This document shows, piece by piece, positions 17,790 to 27,641 of a DNA stretch of 64,000 nucleotides (its first letter is position 1; every line of letters starts with the position of its first letter). A program made the position numbers and the translations under genes. Source of the DNA: Haliscomenobacter sp. (lineage in GTDB: Bacteria > Bacteroidota > Bacteroidia > Chitinophagales > Saprospiraceae); NCBI GenBank assembly GCA_016713275.1, contig JADJPL010000028.1, positions 310,001-374,000 on the forward strand. Reading direction: 5' to 3'. The notes under the pieces were generated by a model. That model was given only the letters and a program-made list of their open reading frames with translations, searched no databases and was not told where the DNA came from.

Positions 17790-20600
17790 TTATCGATGCA
17801 AAACAAGTAAACGACTCAGACTGGTTTGGCGGTATCGAATGCGCAGTACATATAATCCATTGGGATAGGCGGAAAGGTCGAGGGTCTTGGACGTCTCTCC
17901 TCTACCGATGGGAAAGGATTGGAGATGCTGTCCGTTGATCCCCAAAAGCTCCAGGCCAAGTTCGCCGGCTTCGTCGGAGATCAGGAAGCGCACGATGCCA
18001 GAGGTGGGGTTGGGATCCACCGCGACCTGAAGGGTGCTCAGGTCCGACAAATTCGCCGTGTGGATGGAGAAAGCCCCCGTATCGGAAACCACGCTCCCGC
18101 ATTCGTTTGTGCTGATTACCCGCCAGAAATAAGGCCCTGGTGGAAGCGGCGAAACGCGTTTCGTGGCTATGGCGGCCAGGGTGTGCTTTTGATCCGGGCT
18201 GAGAAAGTCCGGAGACCGGCTTACCTCCAAGGTATACGAAACAGAAGGCTCAGCCCTGCTCCAGGTAAGTACGGGCTGATCCGTCACATAGGCGGTATCG
18301 CGGGAAGGTTGGAGCAGGCGAGGAGGTAGCGGAACGGATTTGACCAGAAAAGAGGCGGTGGCCGCCGCCGTCCTTTGGGCGTCCGCTATCTGAAAAGCCA
18401 ATGAATAAGCTCCCGGGGCCAATCCGGAAAGATCCGGTATCTGGACGTCCAGAACAGAGCCCGCAGGAATGTTGGAAGTATCCTGAGCAAACAACACCTC
18501 AAACGGCGTTCCCGGAAGCGATTGATACGACAAGCGGATGGGCGGCACAAACCCGGCGCCGATGAACAATTGAAAAGACATGGCCCCCAGATTACAGGTT
18601 TCCGCAGAAAGGTTGCGCAGTTCCAGCCGCAGGTCGGGGGCGGTGGTGAAGGTAAATACAGCGATTGGCCCTTCCCCGCAGGCATTGATGGCTTGTAGTC
18701 TCCAGAAGTACGTTTTTTGGTATTTCAGGGAGTCAACCAGGAAAAAGGTGTCAGAGACCGTGGCAGTCGCTAATGGGTTGGCGAACGTTGGCAACTCGGC
18801 TACCTCCACGAAATAGCGGTCGGCCCCGGGTACGGGAGGCCAGTGAAGCCTGGCCTGCACCGGCACTTCCTTGCTGCCATTAACCGGCTGTACCCCGCGG
18901 GGAAGTGCGGGCACATCGCGAATATCCAGAAACAGGGTGAGGTATACGGTGTCTTCCAGATCCCTGGCTTCCACCAAAATGGGATAAACAGAATGCAAAA
19001 CGCCTTCCTGAGATTCGATCGTCAAACGAACCGTATCGCCTCCGGGCACAGAAGGGCTATCCAGAGAATACCGCAAGCCCTGGGGAAGGCCGCTGGCGGC
19101 AAAAGAAACAGCGCCCCGGAAGTTGCGGTTCGGGTAAAGGGTGAACACCGCCGGTGCAGGCAGGCAAACCTGAAGGGAATTGGTATCCGCCAGGATCTTT
19201 TTTTGGCACTGGGATTCCTTTCTGCCTGGATAGGACTTCATGCCTGTGTTCAAGGGGTCGAGCCAATCCCGCAAGCGGGTTTTGGCGGCGCCTCCGCCTC
19301 CCAGGAGGTTCCAATCCATCCAAAAGGAGTCAAAAGCCTGCCGGGTGCAGGTAGCGGCCCCGCCGTGGAGTTGCCCGATGACCTGCTGCTCTTTGTTGAA
19401 TAAAGGCGCTCCGGAGCTTCCTTTCTCGGTAACCCCCATGTCCCAACTGGGAACGATGACGTGGTCGCCGGTAGGGACCGGCTGCGCGCCTTGCGCCCAG
19501 GTGCCCAGGTAGACGGGGCTTCCACTATAGCTGAATCGTTTTTCTTCGGAAGAAGCATGGTGTATCGCCGCGACCCCGGTTTTGGGAAGCAACGTGTCGG
19601 CGTTCCAGCCTGCAAAGAAGGCATTGGCGTTGGGGTGCAGGGCGTCGTCGAGTTCCAGCAGAACCATGTCTGAGCGGGAATAACTGGCTCTGAACATGGC
19701 GCCGCTGTTAAACCAGTCCAGCGTGCCATTGCCTGCTCTGCCGTTGGCCTGAGAACCTACCTGCCGGCAATCGGAATTCTGGTAGTTCCAGTAAACGACC
19801 ACCGACGCCGCATTGGCGCTGTCTACTTCACAATGCCGGGCGGTGACGAAATAGGGGGTGCAATCGTTGCGGGTATTGTTGACCAAAAAACCCGTACACA
19901 GAATGCTGCCTTCTACGGTGTACATGGCGACCGACTGGATCGCCTCCCGGAAACTGTCTACTTCAGGGTACCCATCAGTCTTTCCGCAAAGGACATCGAC
20001 GTTGCAATTGCCAGCCAGGGTTTTGGCAAATCCCTCGAAGTCGTGATTAACATATCCGATGCGAAACCTCAATTCGGGCCGGGAGGCAGGGTCGGAAAGC
20101 AAAAGTTCTACCACCAGTTCATCCCCGTTCAGCACCGGAGTCCAAAAGGCGTCGTGGGCGTCGTTGTCGGCACTGGAGAAGGGGCCCAGAACAGTTTTTT
20201 TCTCTGGATCGTAAAACGACAAAAAGGCGCCTTTGGGGAGATGAAAGCGGGTGAGGCCGAGGTTGAGCGAATACGCCCCCGGGGAGGCAATGCGGCAGCG
20301 CCAGACTTCGCGGCCATCCGGCAGCAGTTCCCAGATGCCGTCCTTTTCCGGGCTCACGTCCACGAGAAGCGGCTCTGCAAACTGGGGAACCGCTCCCAAG
20401 CGGCGGCGTTCGGCTTCCCGGGCCTGGAGCGCCTCGTTGCGAACAAGCGCCAGCTGACGCCTGGGAATATCCTCCAGGCTCAGCGAAGTAGGCGCCAACC
20501 ATTGGTAGGCGGCATCCTGGGCAGAAAGGAATGCCGCGCTCAGGCAGATGCTTAAAAGGGCAGCAATGGATCTTACCGGTGTCTCAGTCCGAAACATCAT
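17790..20600 (-). CDS. Secreted trypsin-like serine protease with Fn3-like domains and T9SS sorting domain
   Basis: A 936-residue exported protein. A signal peptide ends near FLSAQ (residue 27). A lysyl-endopeptidase-like chymotrypsin-fold domain follows with the triad His256 (FVTARHC), Asp311 (RSDMVLLELD) and Ser396 (KGSSGAPLF), and several Cys for disulfides. From about residue 565 there are two or three Fn3-like segments (for example LHWPPVPGADRYFVEVAE and VLTWSRAEPSVSYTLEVS). The last ~70 residues are a type A Por-secretion sorting domain (VDPNPTSGIVRF, LSAYPNGLYVLRI). It is thus sent through the type IX system to the surface or medium, to degrade proteins. The P1 specificity cannot be read with certainty. 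Confidence 0.92.
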   Translation of the reverse strand: MMFRTETPVRSIAALLSICLSAAFLSAQDAAYQWLAPTSLSLEDIPRRQLALVRNEALQAREAERRRLGAVPQFAEPLLVDVSPEKDGIWELLPDGREVWRCRIASPGAYSLNLGLTRFHLPKGAFLSFYDPEKKTVLGPFSSADNDAHDAFWTPVLNGDELVVELLLSDPASRPELRFRIGYVNHDFEGFAKTLAGNCNVDVLCGKTDGYPEVDSFREAIQSVAMYTVEGSILCTGFLVNNTRNDCTPYFVTARHCEVDSANAASVVVYWNYQNSDCRQVGSQANGRAGNGTLDWFNSGAMFRASYSRSDMVLLELDDALHPNANAFFAGWNADTLLPKTGVAAIHHASSEEKRFSYSGSPVYLGTWAQGAQPVPTGDHVIVPSWDMGVTEKGSSGAPLFNKEQQVIGQLHGGAATCTRQAFDSFWMDWNLLGGGGAAKTRLRDWLDPLNTGMKSYPGRKESQCQKKILADTNSLQVCLPAPAVFTLYPNRNFRGAVSFAASGLPQGLRYSLDSPSVPGGDTVRLTIESQEGVLHSVYPILVEARDLEDTVYLTLFLDIRDVPALPRGVQPVNGSKEVPVQARLHWPPVPGADRYFVEVAELPTFANPLATATVSDTFFLVDSLKYQKTYFWRLQAINACGEGPIAVFTFTTAPDLRLELRNLSAETCNLGAMSFQLFIGAGFVPPIRLSYQSLPGTPFEVLFAQDTSNIPAGSVLDVQIPDLSGLAPGAYSLAFQIADAQRTAAATASFLVKSVPLPPRLLQPSRDTAYVTDQPVLTWSRAEPSVSYTLEVSRSPDFLSPDQKHTLAAIATKRVSPLPPGPYFWRVISTNECGSVVSDTGAFSIHTANLSDLSTLQVAVDPNPTSGIVRFLISDEAGELGLELLGINGQHLQSFPIGRGETSKTLDLSAYPNGLYVLRIRYRQTSLSRLLVLHR

Positions 20601-20669
20601 TTTAATAAAACCGCTTGACCGTTATCTCGGTTGCGCGGCAAGGCCAATTTTGTCAGTCAGCCTACGTTT

Positions 20670-23208
20670 TTAAAAGCCGGCAAAAAAGACGGCGTTGCTG
20701 AAGAGGAATTTTCCGTTCTCCCAAAAAGCCCGGAAAAGCGGATTGTCGACGAGATAGATGACGCTGCCTCCGCCTTTGTTCTCTACAGCAAAAACCACCG
20801 TGTTTTTTTGTTCTTCCCGGGCGTTCTTGCCGGCGAATCCGGAGATCATCAACTCGCTTCCAATCGTGCCTACATTCCAGGCGTTTTTCAACGGCTGATA
20901 GGCCAGTTCGCTGGTTTTTAGTGAAAAATACTCTGGCGCCATGCCATAAGCCAGGGGATGCGTGACGTCCATTTTGACTTTGAAAATGGCCCCTGGGATC
21001 ATATTGCTGATGGCTTTCCGCTCCTGGATGCCGTATTGGTCGAACCGTTCATCCAGGGTAATCTGGTCGGACGCTTTTTCTGCCGCCCGCTTGGCTTCAT
21101 CGGAGGCATAGCGGGTAAGAGCGAACCCTTTGCGGTCCTCCAATGCCGTTACGGCTTGGCCGATGGCGATGACACGGCCGCCGGCACTAATCCAGGCGTT
21201 GATTTTTTCCCACGCGGGATCGCTCAGCCGGTATCTTCCTTCCGGCATAATGAGGAGATTAAACGGGGCAAGATTGATTCGGTCCAACCGGCCGGCATCG
21301 ATGATCGTTACGGGATAGTTCAGATCTTGTTCGAAAAAATACCATACCTGCCCGAATTCGTTGCCGGAGGTTTGGTCGCCGGAAAGGACGGCGATACGGG
21401 GCGTCTGGATCAGGGAATAGGAACCAGATCCCAGATCGCGCCCGGATTCGGCAAACCCGGATTGCACCGCAGTGCATTGCTGCTGGAATTCCTTGGCAAT
21501 GGAAGCCAGCTTTTGATCCAGTTTTTGTTCCATGTCGCGGTTATCTCCCCGGGTAATCACAAGGGTTCCCCGGGCATACGCTTTCCTTCCAGGGTGAAGG
21601 GTTCGTTGGCGAAGCGGACTTTAATGCCCGCTTGAAGCACGGCGGCTAGCAACCGGGCATGGGTGAGTGCATTCCAGTGGAGCAGGTAGGCGTACGGAAG
21701 GGTAGCGGGAACAGCCGCCGCCGGCGGCGCCGGAAACTCGTAGCTCCCGGATGGGTCGAGCCGCTGTTTGCTGGCGTAGGTTTCCAATCCGTAGGCATAC
21801 GGCAGGACCAGGAGGTAATGTCGTAGGTCAGGGAATCCACCACAGCCGCTTCAGGATCGAGTAGCACCTGCGCCATCGTACTCCGGGGCTGGTACGCGCT
21901 CACCACGAGGTCGTTGGGTTCCACTTTCAGGGTGATGGTTTGCCCGTTCTGGTAGTTGTAGGCGGTCAGTCCGGAGGTTTTTCCTGCTTTTCCATACTGG
22001 ATCTGGTTGCGGTCGAGCAATTGACAGAACGATTTCAGGCGTTCCGGCGCGTTGGTCCCTTTGATGACGTACGCCTTGTATTCTCCCGGCGGATTAGTGC
22101 GCGCCCTTTGGAAGAAGGAGGCGAAGTTCTGGTTTAGTGCCTGAGCATGTTGGGACGTCGTTTCCACGGTCGCGAGCGCGGAAGCGGTATGATGGGCAAT
22201 GCGGTCGGAGAGCGTCAGGGTGTCGCCGTTGCGCAACAACACTGCGCGGCCCGCGCCGATTCCTCCTTGTTCATAAGTCATTCCAACGGCGCCGTTGAAG
22301 GTTGGATAGGTATCGCCATAGCTGGGATAGAGCAAGTCGAACACCTCCCGGGAGAAATACAACCAGCCGTTCTGGTCGAAGTATTTGGCGTTGTTCCGGC
22401 CGATGGTAAATTGGAAATCGCGCTGGAACGGCGTAATGAACTGGTGGTACGGTTGGGCCGCAGGAGCGAAATAGTAGGGGCTGTTATAGCCTTGTTCGTG
22501 GATGTCGACGTGCACATGCGGCATCCATTCCAGGTACCTGGGAATGCGCTGCCGGGATTCTACCTGGGTTTGCCAGGCCCAGTCGCGGTTGAGGTCGAAG
22601 TGGTAATGGTTGACCCGGCCTCCGGGCCAGGGTTCCTGGTGCTCGCGGGAATCCGGGCGCGGGTCGGGCGTCCGGTTGGAAGCGATCCGGTACCAGTGGG
22701 TGTAACGCGCCTGCCCATCCGGATTGATACAGGGGTCGAGGATGACAATGGTATTCTTAAGCCAGGCTTGGGTCCGGGTATTCTGGGGATCGGCCAGGGC
22801 GTGGAGTACGGCCATGGAACTCTCCGAACCAGCCGCTTCGTTGCCGTGGACGTTAAAACTCAGCCACACAATGGCAGGCGCCAGGTTGGGGTCTGCGGCG
22901 CCCTCCAGAATACCGGCGCGGCGCAGGTTGTTCAGCCGGATCTCTTCGAGGCGGGCAAGGTTCTGGGGGCTGGAAATATACGTCAGCAGCAAGGGCCGCT
23001 GTTCGTTGGTGCGGCCGTATTCTTTCAAAACGACGTTGGGGCTGTTCGCCGCCACATGGCGGACGTAATCGGCCAGCATTTCGTGCGGCGTAAATTGCTC
23101 GCCCAACTTATGGGGAAGGAATTCACCCGGCGCTTTCAACTGGGCGGTAAGGGCTTGGGTCAACGCGAAAAACGCCAGAAGCGGCAGAAAAGAACGGATT
23201 TTCAACAT
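20670..23208 (-). CDS. M14-family zinc carboxypeptidase, secreted (two apparent frameshifts)
   Basis: An exported metallocarboxypeptidase of about 846 residues. The signal peptide (to about residue 22) is followed by the M14 domain: zinc ligands in VHGNEAAGSES (H-x-x-E) and a later VDIHEQG, with Asn/Arg substrate contacts in HFDLNRDW. A long C-terminal region carries a Rossmann-like GATase-type module (PRIAVLSGDQTSGNEFGQVWYFFEQ), as usual for the large Bacteroidota M14 proteins. Two one-base losses break the frame, at about 21806-21811 (C run) and 21582-21584 (A run on the coding strand). Both restore family sequence when corrected. Confidence 0.88.
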
Positions 23209-23287
23209 GGCTCGATTTAATGGTTGGAATAAAGGCCCTAATTAAGCAAATTCGGCTTGGTTTTCCTAATCGGGGACAGGGGAATTT

Positions 23288-23384
23288 GGGATGGAGAGGA
23301 TGGAGAGGATGGAGAGGATGGAGAGGGTAGGGGATGTAGAGGATGGAGGGGATGTAAAGGATGTAAAGGATGTAGGGGATGGAG
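23288..23384. repeat. GGATGGAGA/GGATGTAAA nonamer array
   Basis: About ten tandem copies of GGATGGAGA-, GGATGTAGA- and GGATGTAAA-like words lie between the divergent M14 and ggt genes. The strand is purine-rich. No promoter core is evident within the array itself. Confidence 0.85.
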
Positions 23385-23476
23385 GATTTCATAGTTCGTT
23401 GGGGGGAAATTCCAGGGTGTTTTTTTACCTTTTACGTTAAATTCTCAGGCATTATAAACGGGAAAAACAATAGACC

Positions 23477-25327
23477 ATGAAGCGGACACTAATTTTTTTG
23501 CTTTTTTGCCTGACCGGCGCCAGTTTGCCGGCTCAGACGACCCAGAAGCCGGTACTTCACGGAAGGCATTGGATGGCGATCACAGGAAAACCACTGGCGG
23601 CTACCGCCGGTAGTATGATTTTTCAAAAAGGTGGCAATGCTGTCGACGCCGCTTGTGCGATGCTGGCTGCCACCTGCACCATGTGGGATGTACTCAGTTG
23701 GGGGGGAGAAACCCAGGCGCTCATTTATAACCCCAAAACCGGAAAGGTGATCGCTATCAATGCCCTTGGCGTTGCGCCGAGCGGGGCGACCACCGAATTT
23801 TACAAGAACAAAAACATGGCCTACCCTCCGGAATACGGACCTCTGGCCGCCGTAACGCCCGGCACTCCCGGCGGGCTCATGACCATGCTCGCCGAGTATG
23901 GAACCTTAAGCCTGAAAGACGTTCTGGCGCCCGCTATGCAAATGGCGGATGGGTATCCGATCGAAAAACAAACCGCCGATCTGATGGAGCGGCACAAAGA
24001 ACGCATCAAAGAATGGCCTTACTCGAAAGCGGTATACCTTACGCACCCGGGCGAAGCGCGCGAGGCGCCCCATGCCGGAGAGATCTTCCGCCAAACCGAT
24101 CTGCTCCTTACCCTGCAAAAACTGGTCGATGCCGAAGCCCAGGCTCTCAAAGCCGGCAAGTCCAGAAAAGACGCCATCTATGCTGCGAACGACCGCTTTT
24201 ACAAAGGAGATATTGCCGCAGAAATTGCCCGGGGAACCCAGGAACAAGGCGGGCTGATCGCCAAAGAAGACCTGGCCAACTGGAAGGTGCGGATCGAAGA
24301 ACCCGTGAAAACGACCTATAAGGGGATCGACGTATACAAACTTTCCCAATGGACCCAGGGCCCTGCCATGCTTCAGGCCCTGAATATCCTGGAACCCCTT
24401 GACCTCAAAGGGATGGGGTACAACTCCGCCAAATATATGCATACGCTGTATCAAGCGATGAGCATGGCCTTTGCTGACCGCGATTTCTATTACGGCGATC
24501 CCTATTTCGCCCCGGAAGAACCTATCAAGGGCCTGCTGTCCAAAGAGTACGCCCGCCAACGCGCCCAACAGATCAATCCGGACAAAAACGATCCCCATAT
24601 CAAACCGGGTGATCCGTATCCTTTTGAAGGGAAAACCAATCCCTTTACCGATCTCCTCGATAAATGGGGAAAAAGCACCTCGGCCTTGGCGCCGGCCTCC
24701 AATGGCGAGGAATACGCCTCTGCGGAGTTCCTCGAAAGTTTTTATGCCGGCACGACTTCCATCCAGGCTGCCGATAAGGAAGGTTGGGTGGTTTCCGTCA
24801 CCCCGAGCGGCGGATGGGTGCCCGCTGTGATCGCCGGGCGCACAGGGGTCGGCTTGAGCCAGCGGGCCCAAAGCTTTGTGCTCGACCCCGCCCTCAACCC
24901 GTTTAATGTGATCGAACCAGGCAAACGCCCCAGGGTAACGCTGACGCCCTCCATGGCCTTAAAAGAGGGAAAACCTTTCCTCTCGTTTGCGGTTCAGGGT
25001 GGCGATTCGCAGGACCAAAACCTGCTCCAGTTTTTCCTGAATATGGTCGAGTTTGGCATGAACGTTCAGGAAGCCTGTGAAGCCCCAAATTTTAACAGCT
25101 TCCAGATGCGCAGTTCATTCGACGACCATGCTTCCCGACCGGGAAATATCCTGCTCAACGAAGAAACCCCCGACTGGATCCGCAAAACGCTTCAGGAAAT
25201 GGGCTACAAACCTAGCTATGACCGCCGGACGTCGGGCCCCATCAACGCGATCTTTTTCGATTGGAAACACGGCAGCTTCTGGGGCGGTTCCAGTAACCAC
25301 GGGGAAGACTATGGGATAGGATGGTAG
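23477..25327 (+). CDS. ggt: Gamma-glutamyltransferase (T3 family)
   Basis: A periplasmic N-terminal-nucleophile hydrolase that removes or transfers the gamma-glutamyl group of glutathione and related peptides. The 616-residue precursor has a signal peptide ending at LPAQ. The autocleavage site is AGTTSIQAADKEG, with Thr426 as the expected nucleophile; the usual TTH is TTS here, which weakens the assignment of a true transpeptidase. Other family segments are AATAGSMIFQKGGNAVDAACAM near the N-terminus and SFAVQGGDSQDQNLLQFFLNM in the small subunit. It stands alone, bordered by repeat arrays on both sides. Confidence 0.9.
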   Translation: MKRTLIFLLFCLTGASLPAQTTQKPVLHGRHWMAITGKPLAATAGSMIFQKGGNAVDAACAMLAATCTMWDVLSWGGETQALIYNPKTGKVIAINALGVAPSGATTEFYKNKNMAYPPEYGPLAAVTPGTPGGLMTMLAEYGTLSLKDVLAPAMQMADGYPIEKQTADLMERHKERIKEWPYSKAVYLTHPGEAREAPHAGEIFRQTDLLLTLQKLVDAEAQALKAGKSRKDAIYAANDRFYKGDIAAEIARGTQEQGGLIAKEDLANWKVRIEEPVKTTYKGIDVYKLSQWTQGPAMLQALNILEPLDLKGMGYNSAKYMHTLYQAMSMAFADRDFYYGDPYFAPEEPIKGLLSKEYARQRAQQINPDKNDPHIKPGDPYPFEGKTNPFTDLLDKWGKSTSALAPASNGEEYASAEFLESFYAGTTSIQAADKEGWVVSVTPSGGWVPAVIAGRTGVGLSQRAQSFVLDPALNPFNVIEPGKRPRVTLTPSMALKEGKPFLSFAVQGGDSQDQNLLQFFLNMVEFGMNVQEACEAPNFNSFQMRSSFDDHASRPGNILLNEETPDWIRKTLQEMGYKPSYDRRTSGPINAIFFDWKHGSFWGGSSNHGEDYGIGW

Positions 25328-25414
25328 ACGGTGGACGGTGGACGAGACGGGGACGGTAGGAGACGGTGGACGGGACAAATTTCCGTCCACCGTCTTCCGT
25401 CCACCGTCTCCCGT
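25325..25414. repeat. Inverted heptamer arrays between convergent genes
   Basis: GGTGGAC-type words (GGTAGACGGTGGACGGTGGA) face their complements (CCGTCCACCGTCTTCCGTCC) across a GGACAAATTTCC centre, forming a long imperfect palindrome between the 3' ends of ggt and the next minus-strand gene. It could act as a bidirectional terminator. It uses the same words as 1618-1710. Confidence 0.8.
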
Positions 25415-25948
25415 CTAGAGCTGCAAGCTGATTCCGAGCTGGAGAACGGCGATGCCGTAGCCCAGTTCGCCGAAGAGGCGGAGGTTGTCGCTTACCTGAT
25501 AGCGGGTTCCAATGTGGCCGGACCAGCCGAATCCACTGACGCTGGTCGAGGTGGGTACGGTACCTGCGCCGTCCCATTTGCTGGAGCCGATGGTGTAGCC
25601 CAAAAATACGCCGGCATAGGGATCCCACTCGTCGGGAAGGTCGAGTACATTCCCCAGGTGGTAGCTGGCGCGGGGGCCGATAATAATGTAGGAGTACTTC
25701 CATTTGCCGTCAAAGAAATCAAAATCTTCTTTGTAGGTCGCGTAAGCGAGGTAACCGCCTACGCTGATGTCGTCGGTGATGCCATATTCCCCGCTGGCGC
25801 CGATGGGGGGCAATACCGCGTTGCCGGTTCCGAACACGGGCAGCAGGCCAATCCCGATGTTGAGGTTAAAATCGCCTTCGGCGTGCTGGGCGAAAGAGGC
25901 TTGACTCAGGGTCAAGAGCAGTGCGAATACAAAAAATAGCTTCTTCAT
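25415..25948 (-). CDS. Outer-membrane beta-barrel protein
   Basis: A 177-residue exported protein. I chose the ATG at 25948 because it starts a clean signal peptide (MKKLFFVFALLLTLSQASFAQ); the open frame extends further upstream but without signal character. The mature part has alternating strands such as GDFNLNIGIGLLPVFGTG, DISVGGYLAYATYKEDFDF, YSYIIIGPRASYHLG and IAVLQLGISLQL, as in small eight-stranded barrels. No enzymatic motif is seen. Confidence 0.78.
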   Translation of the reverse strand: MKKLFFVFALLLTLSQASFAQHAEGDFNLNIGIGLLPVFGTGNAVLPPIGASGEYGITDDISVGGYLAYATYKEDFDFFDGKWKYSYIIIGPRASYHLGNVLDLPDEWDPYAGVFLGYTIGSSKWDGAGTVPTSTSVSGFGWSGHIGTRYQVSDNLRLFGELGYGIAVLQLGISLQL

Positions 25949-26148
25949 AATAGGTTCTTGGTTTTGGTCCAAAATTACAACACCTCTTTGAGATTGAGGC
26001 CAATTTATGGGCGTTCTGTGTTTGGAAATGGAACAATTAACGATTTGGCGATAAGGAACCAGGATTGATTTTACCGGAAGGTAACAAAAAACAGCCGGAA
26101 ATTTTTTTCCTTGCCGAAATGGAGCGTAGGCTCTGCCCATCCCAGGAT

Positions 26149-26189
26149 AAAAAAAGCAGACCGGTGCGAAAATTATTGCACCGGTCTGC
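26149..26189 (-). terminator. Intrinsic terminator of the bactofilin-like gene
   Basis: A perfect 12-bp stem, GCAGACCGGTGC and GCACCGGTCTGC, with a 10-nt loop, is followed on the minus strand by seven T. It lies about 75 bp after the stop of the 26262-27506 gene. Confidence 0.88.
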
Positions 26190-26261
26190 CGGTCAAGTGG
26201 GTCTTTTAAGAGCCCAGGAAAATCGGGTGATTATCCGGATGATTTCTTCTTTTTACAGGGA

Positions 26262-27506
26262 TTATACGAGGTCGCTATCGGGTTCTTCTTTTTGAGGAGT
26301 TGCCGGCGCCGGATTAGCTTGCTTGTCGAAATGGCGTGCGACGTGGCCTATGGCGATGGCAGCCAGAACAAAGTTAGCCAGCGGGCCGATAAAGGGAATC
26401 AAACCTACGACGCGCAGCCCAAGGAACAGCCCGCCTGCAAGCAGGGCGATTTGTCCGCTGCCATTTTTCCAGTTTTTCGCGAAGGTCAGTTCGTGAGCGG
26501 CAACGACAGCGGCAACGGCGTTGGCGGAAAGCGCAATGGCGGTGAACGCGCTAAACCCGATCAGGCCCACCGGGATGCCGATGACGGTAATGGTAGCGAT
26601 AAAGGACAGGAACGGCAGCCCAAGGAACAGCAGCAATCCTCTGGTCATCGACCGGGCAGCAAACTGGCGGGCCAACCCGGCGCGGCCGGCAAAGAAGGTG
26701 TTGAAGAAAGCGACCAGCAGCAGGGTGAGCAGCAACCCGCTAACCGCACGGAAGGCGGTGAACGCAGCCATTCCCTTTTTAGCAGAGTGCTTCCAGTCTA
26801 CTTTGTCATAGCCCGGGCGAAGCGCGTTGTCGTACTTGGCCTGAGCGCCGCCAGCCATGGCTTTGGAGAAATCGGCGCCGTTTTCGCGCTTTGTCCAGTA
26901 TTGAACGTCGCCTTCAAAACGGGCGTCGCTGCCCAGATCGATTTCCTGGGCGACGATTTTCGAGGTTCCTTTTACGGTTCCACTCAGGCCGAGGTGGCCG
27001 GTTTGGGCATGGAGATTCCCCATAACCGTTCCGCTGAGAAATACTTCGCCTCCGGCAATGCGCAAATTGCCTGCGATATCGCCTTCAATCCAGACGTTTC
27101 CGCCTGCGATGTAGACGTCGCCGCCGATCCGGACGTCCTTGGGAATGCGGATTTCGCCGCCGGTAATGGTGAGGTCGCCGGCTACCGGTTTATTGATCCG
27201 GATATTTCCGCCCATGAGGCGCAAATCCCCGCCGGTTTCGCCATCGATCGACAAATCGCCGCCAGCCAGGAGAATATCGTTCTGGATTTTCTGGGCGATG
27301 CGGATATTGCCTCCCGCTCCGATCAAGTCGCCGGTAATCTCTGCGTCCACCGTGATTTCGCCCCCGGCGACGTAGGTGTTCCCATCGGCTTTTTCGGTAA
27401 TCCGGACGTGGTCGCCGGTGCGTACCTGGGATTTTTGTGCGGTTGAATGAAGGCCCCAAAGAACCAGCAAGCCGAGCAGGCCGAGGCGGAACATGTGCTT
27501 TTTCAT
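26262..27506 (-). CDS. Exported bactofilin-like beta-helix membrane protein
   Basis: A 414-residue protein with a signal peptide ending at HSTAQ. Residues about 30-200 are a regular ladder of short repeats of the type GDLxIxGGxIxI (for example VAGDLTITGGEIRIPKDV and IGGDVYIAGGNVWIEGD), a right-handed beta-helix like bactofilins (polymer-forming DUF583). A linker follows, then four hydrophobic helices (about residues 255-390: GLLLTLLLVAFFNTFF, LLLFLGLPFLSFIATIT and others) and a proline/glutamate tail. Unlike cytosolic bactofilins, the beta-helix is exported, so it should form a periplasmic scaffold anchored in the inner membrane. The function is unknown. Confidence 0.82.
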   Translation of the reverse strand: MKKHMFRLGLLGLLVLWGLHSTAQKSQVRTGDHVRITEKADGNTYVAGGEITVDAEITGDLIGAGGNIRIAQKIQNDILLAGGDLSIDGETGGDLRLMGGNIRINKPVAGDLTITGGEIRIPKDVRIGGDVYIAGGNVWIEGDIAGNLRIAGGEVFLSGTVMGNLHAQTGHLGLSGTVKGTSKIVAQEIDLGSDARFEGDVQYWTKRENGADFSKAMAGGAQAKYDNALRPGYDKVDWKHSAKKGMAAFTAFRAVSGLLLTLLLVAFFNTFFAGRAGLARQFAARSMTRGLLLFLGLPFLSFIATITVIGIPVGLIGFSAFTAIALSANAVAAVVAAHELTFAKNWKNGSGQIALLAGGLFLGLRVVGLIPFIGPLANFVLAAIAIGHVARHFDKQANPAPATPQKEEPDSDLV

Positions 27507-27641
27507 GCGTTGTGGTTTAAAACAGGTTTTGCGAGTGATTTTTTTTCATGGTTCAAAAATGGCCTTGTCCATCGGGAATTGCTATTTTTTTACACAGGAA
27601 GGGGAAAAAACTCTGCAAACGGATATTTTCTGGCTATGAAA

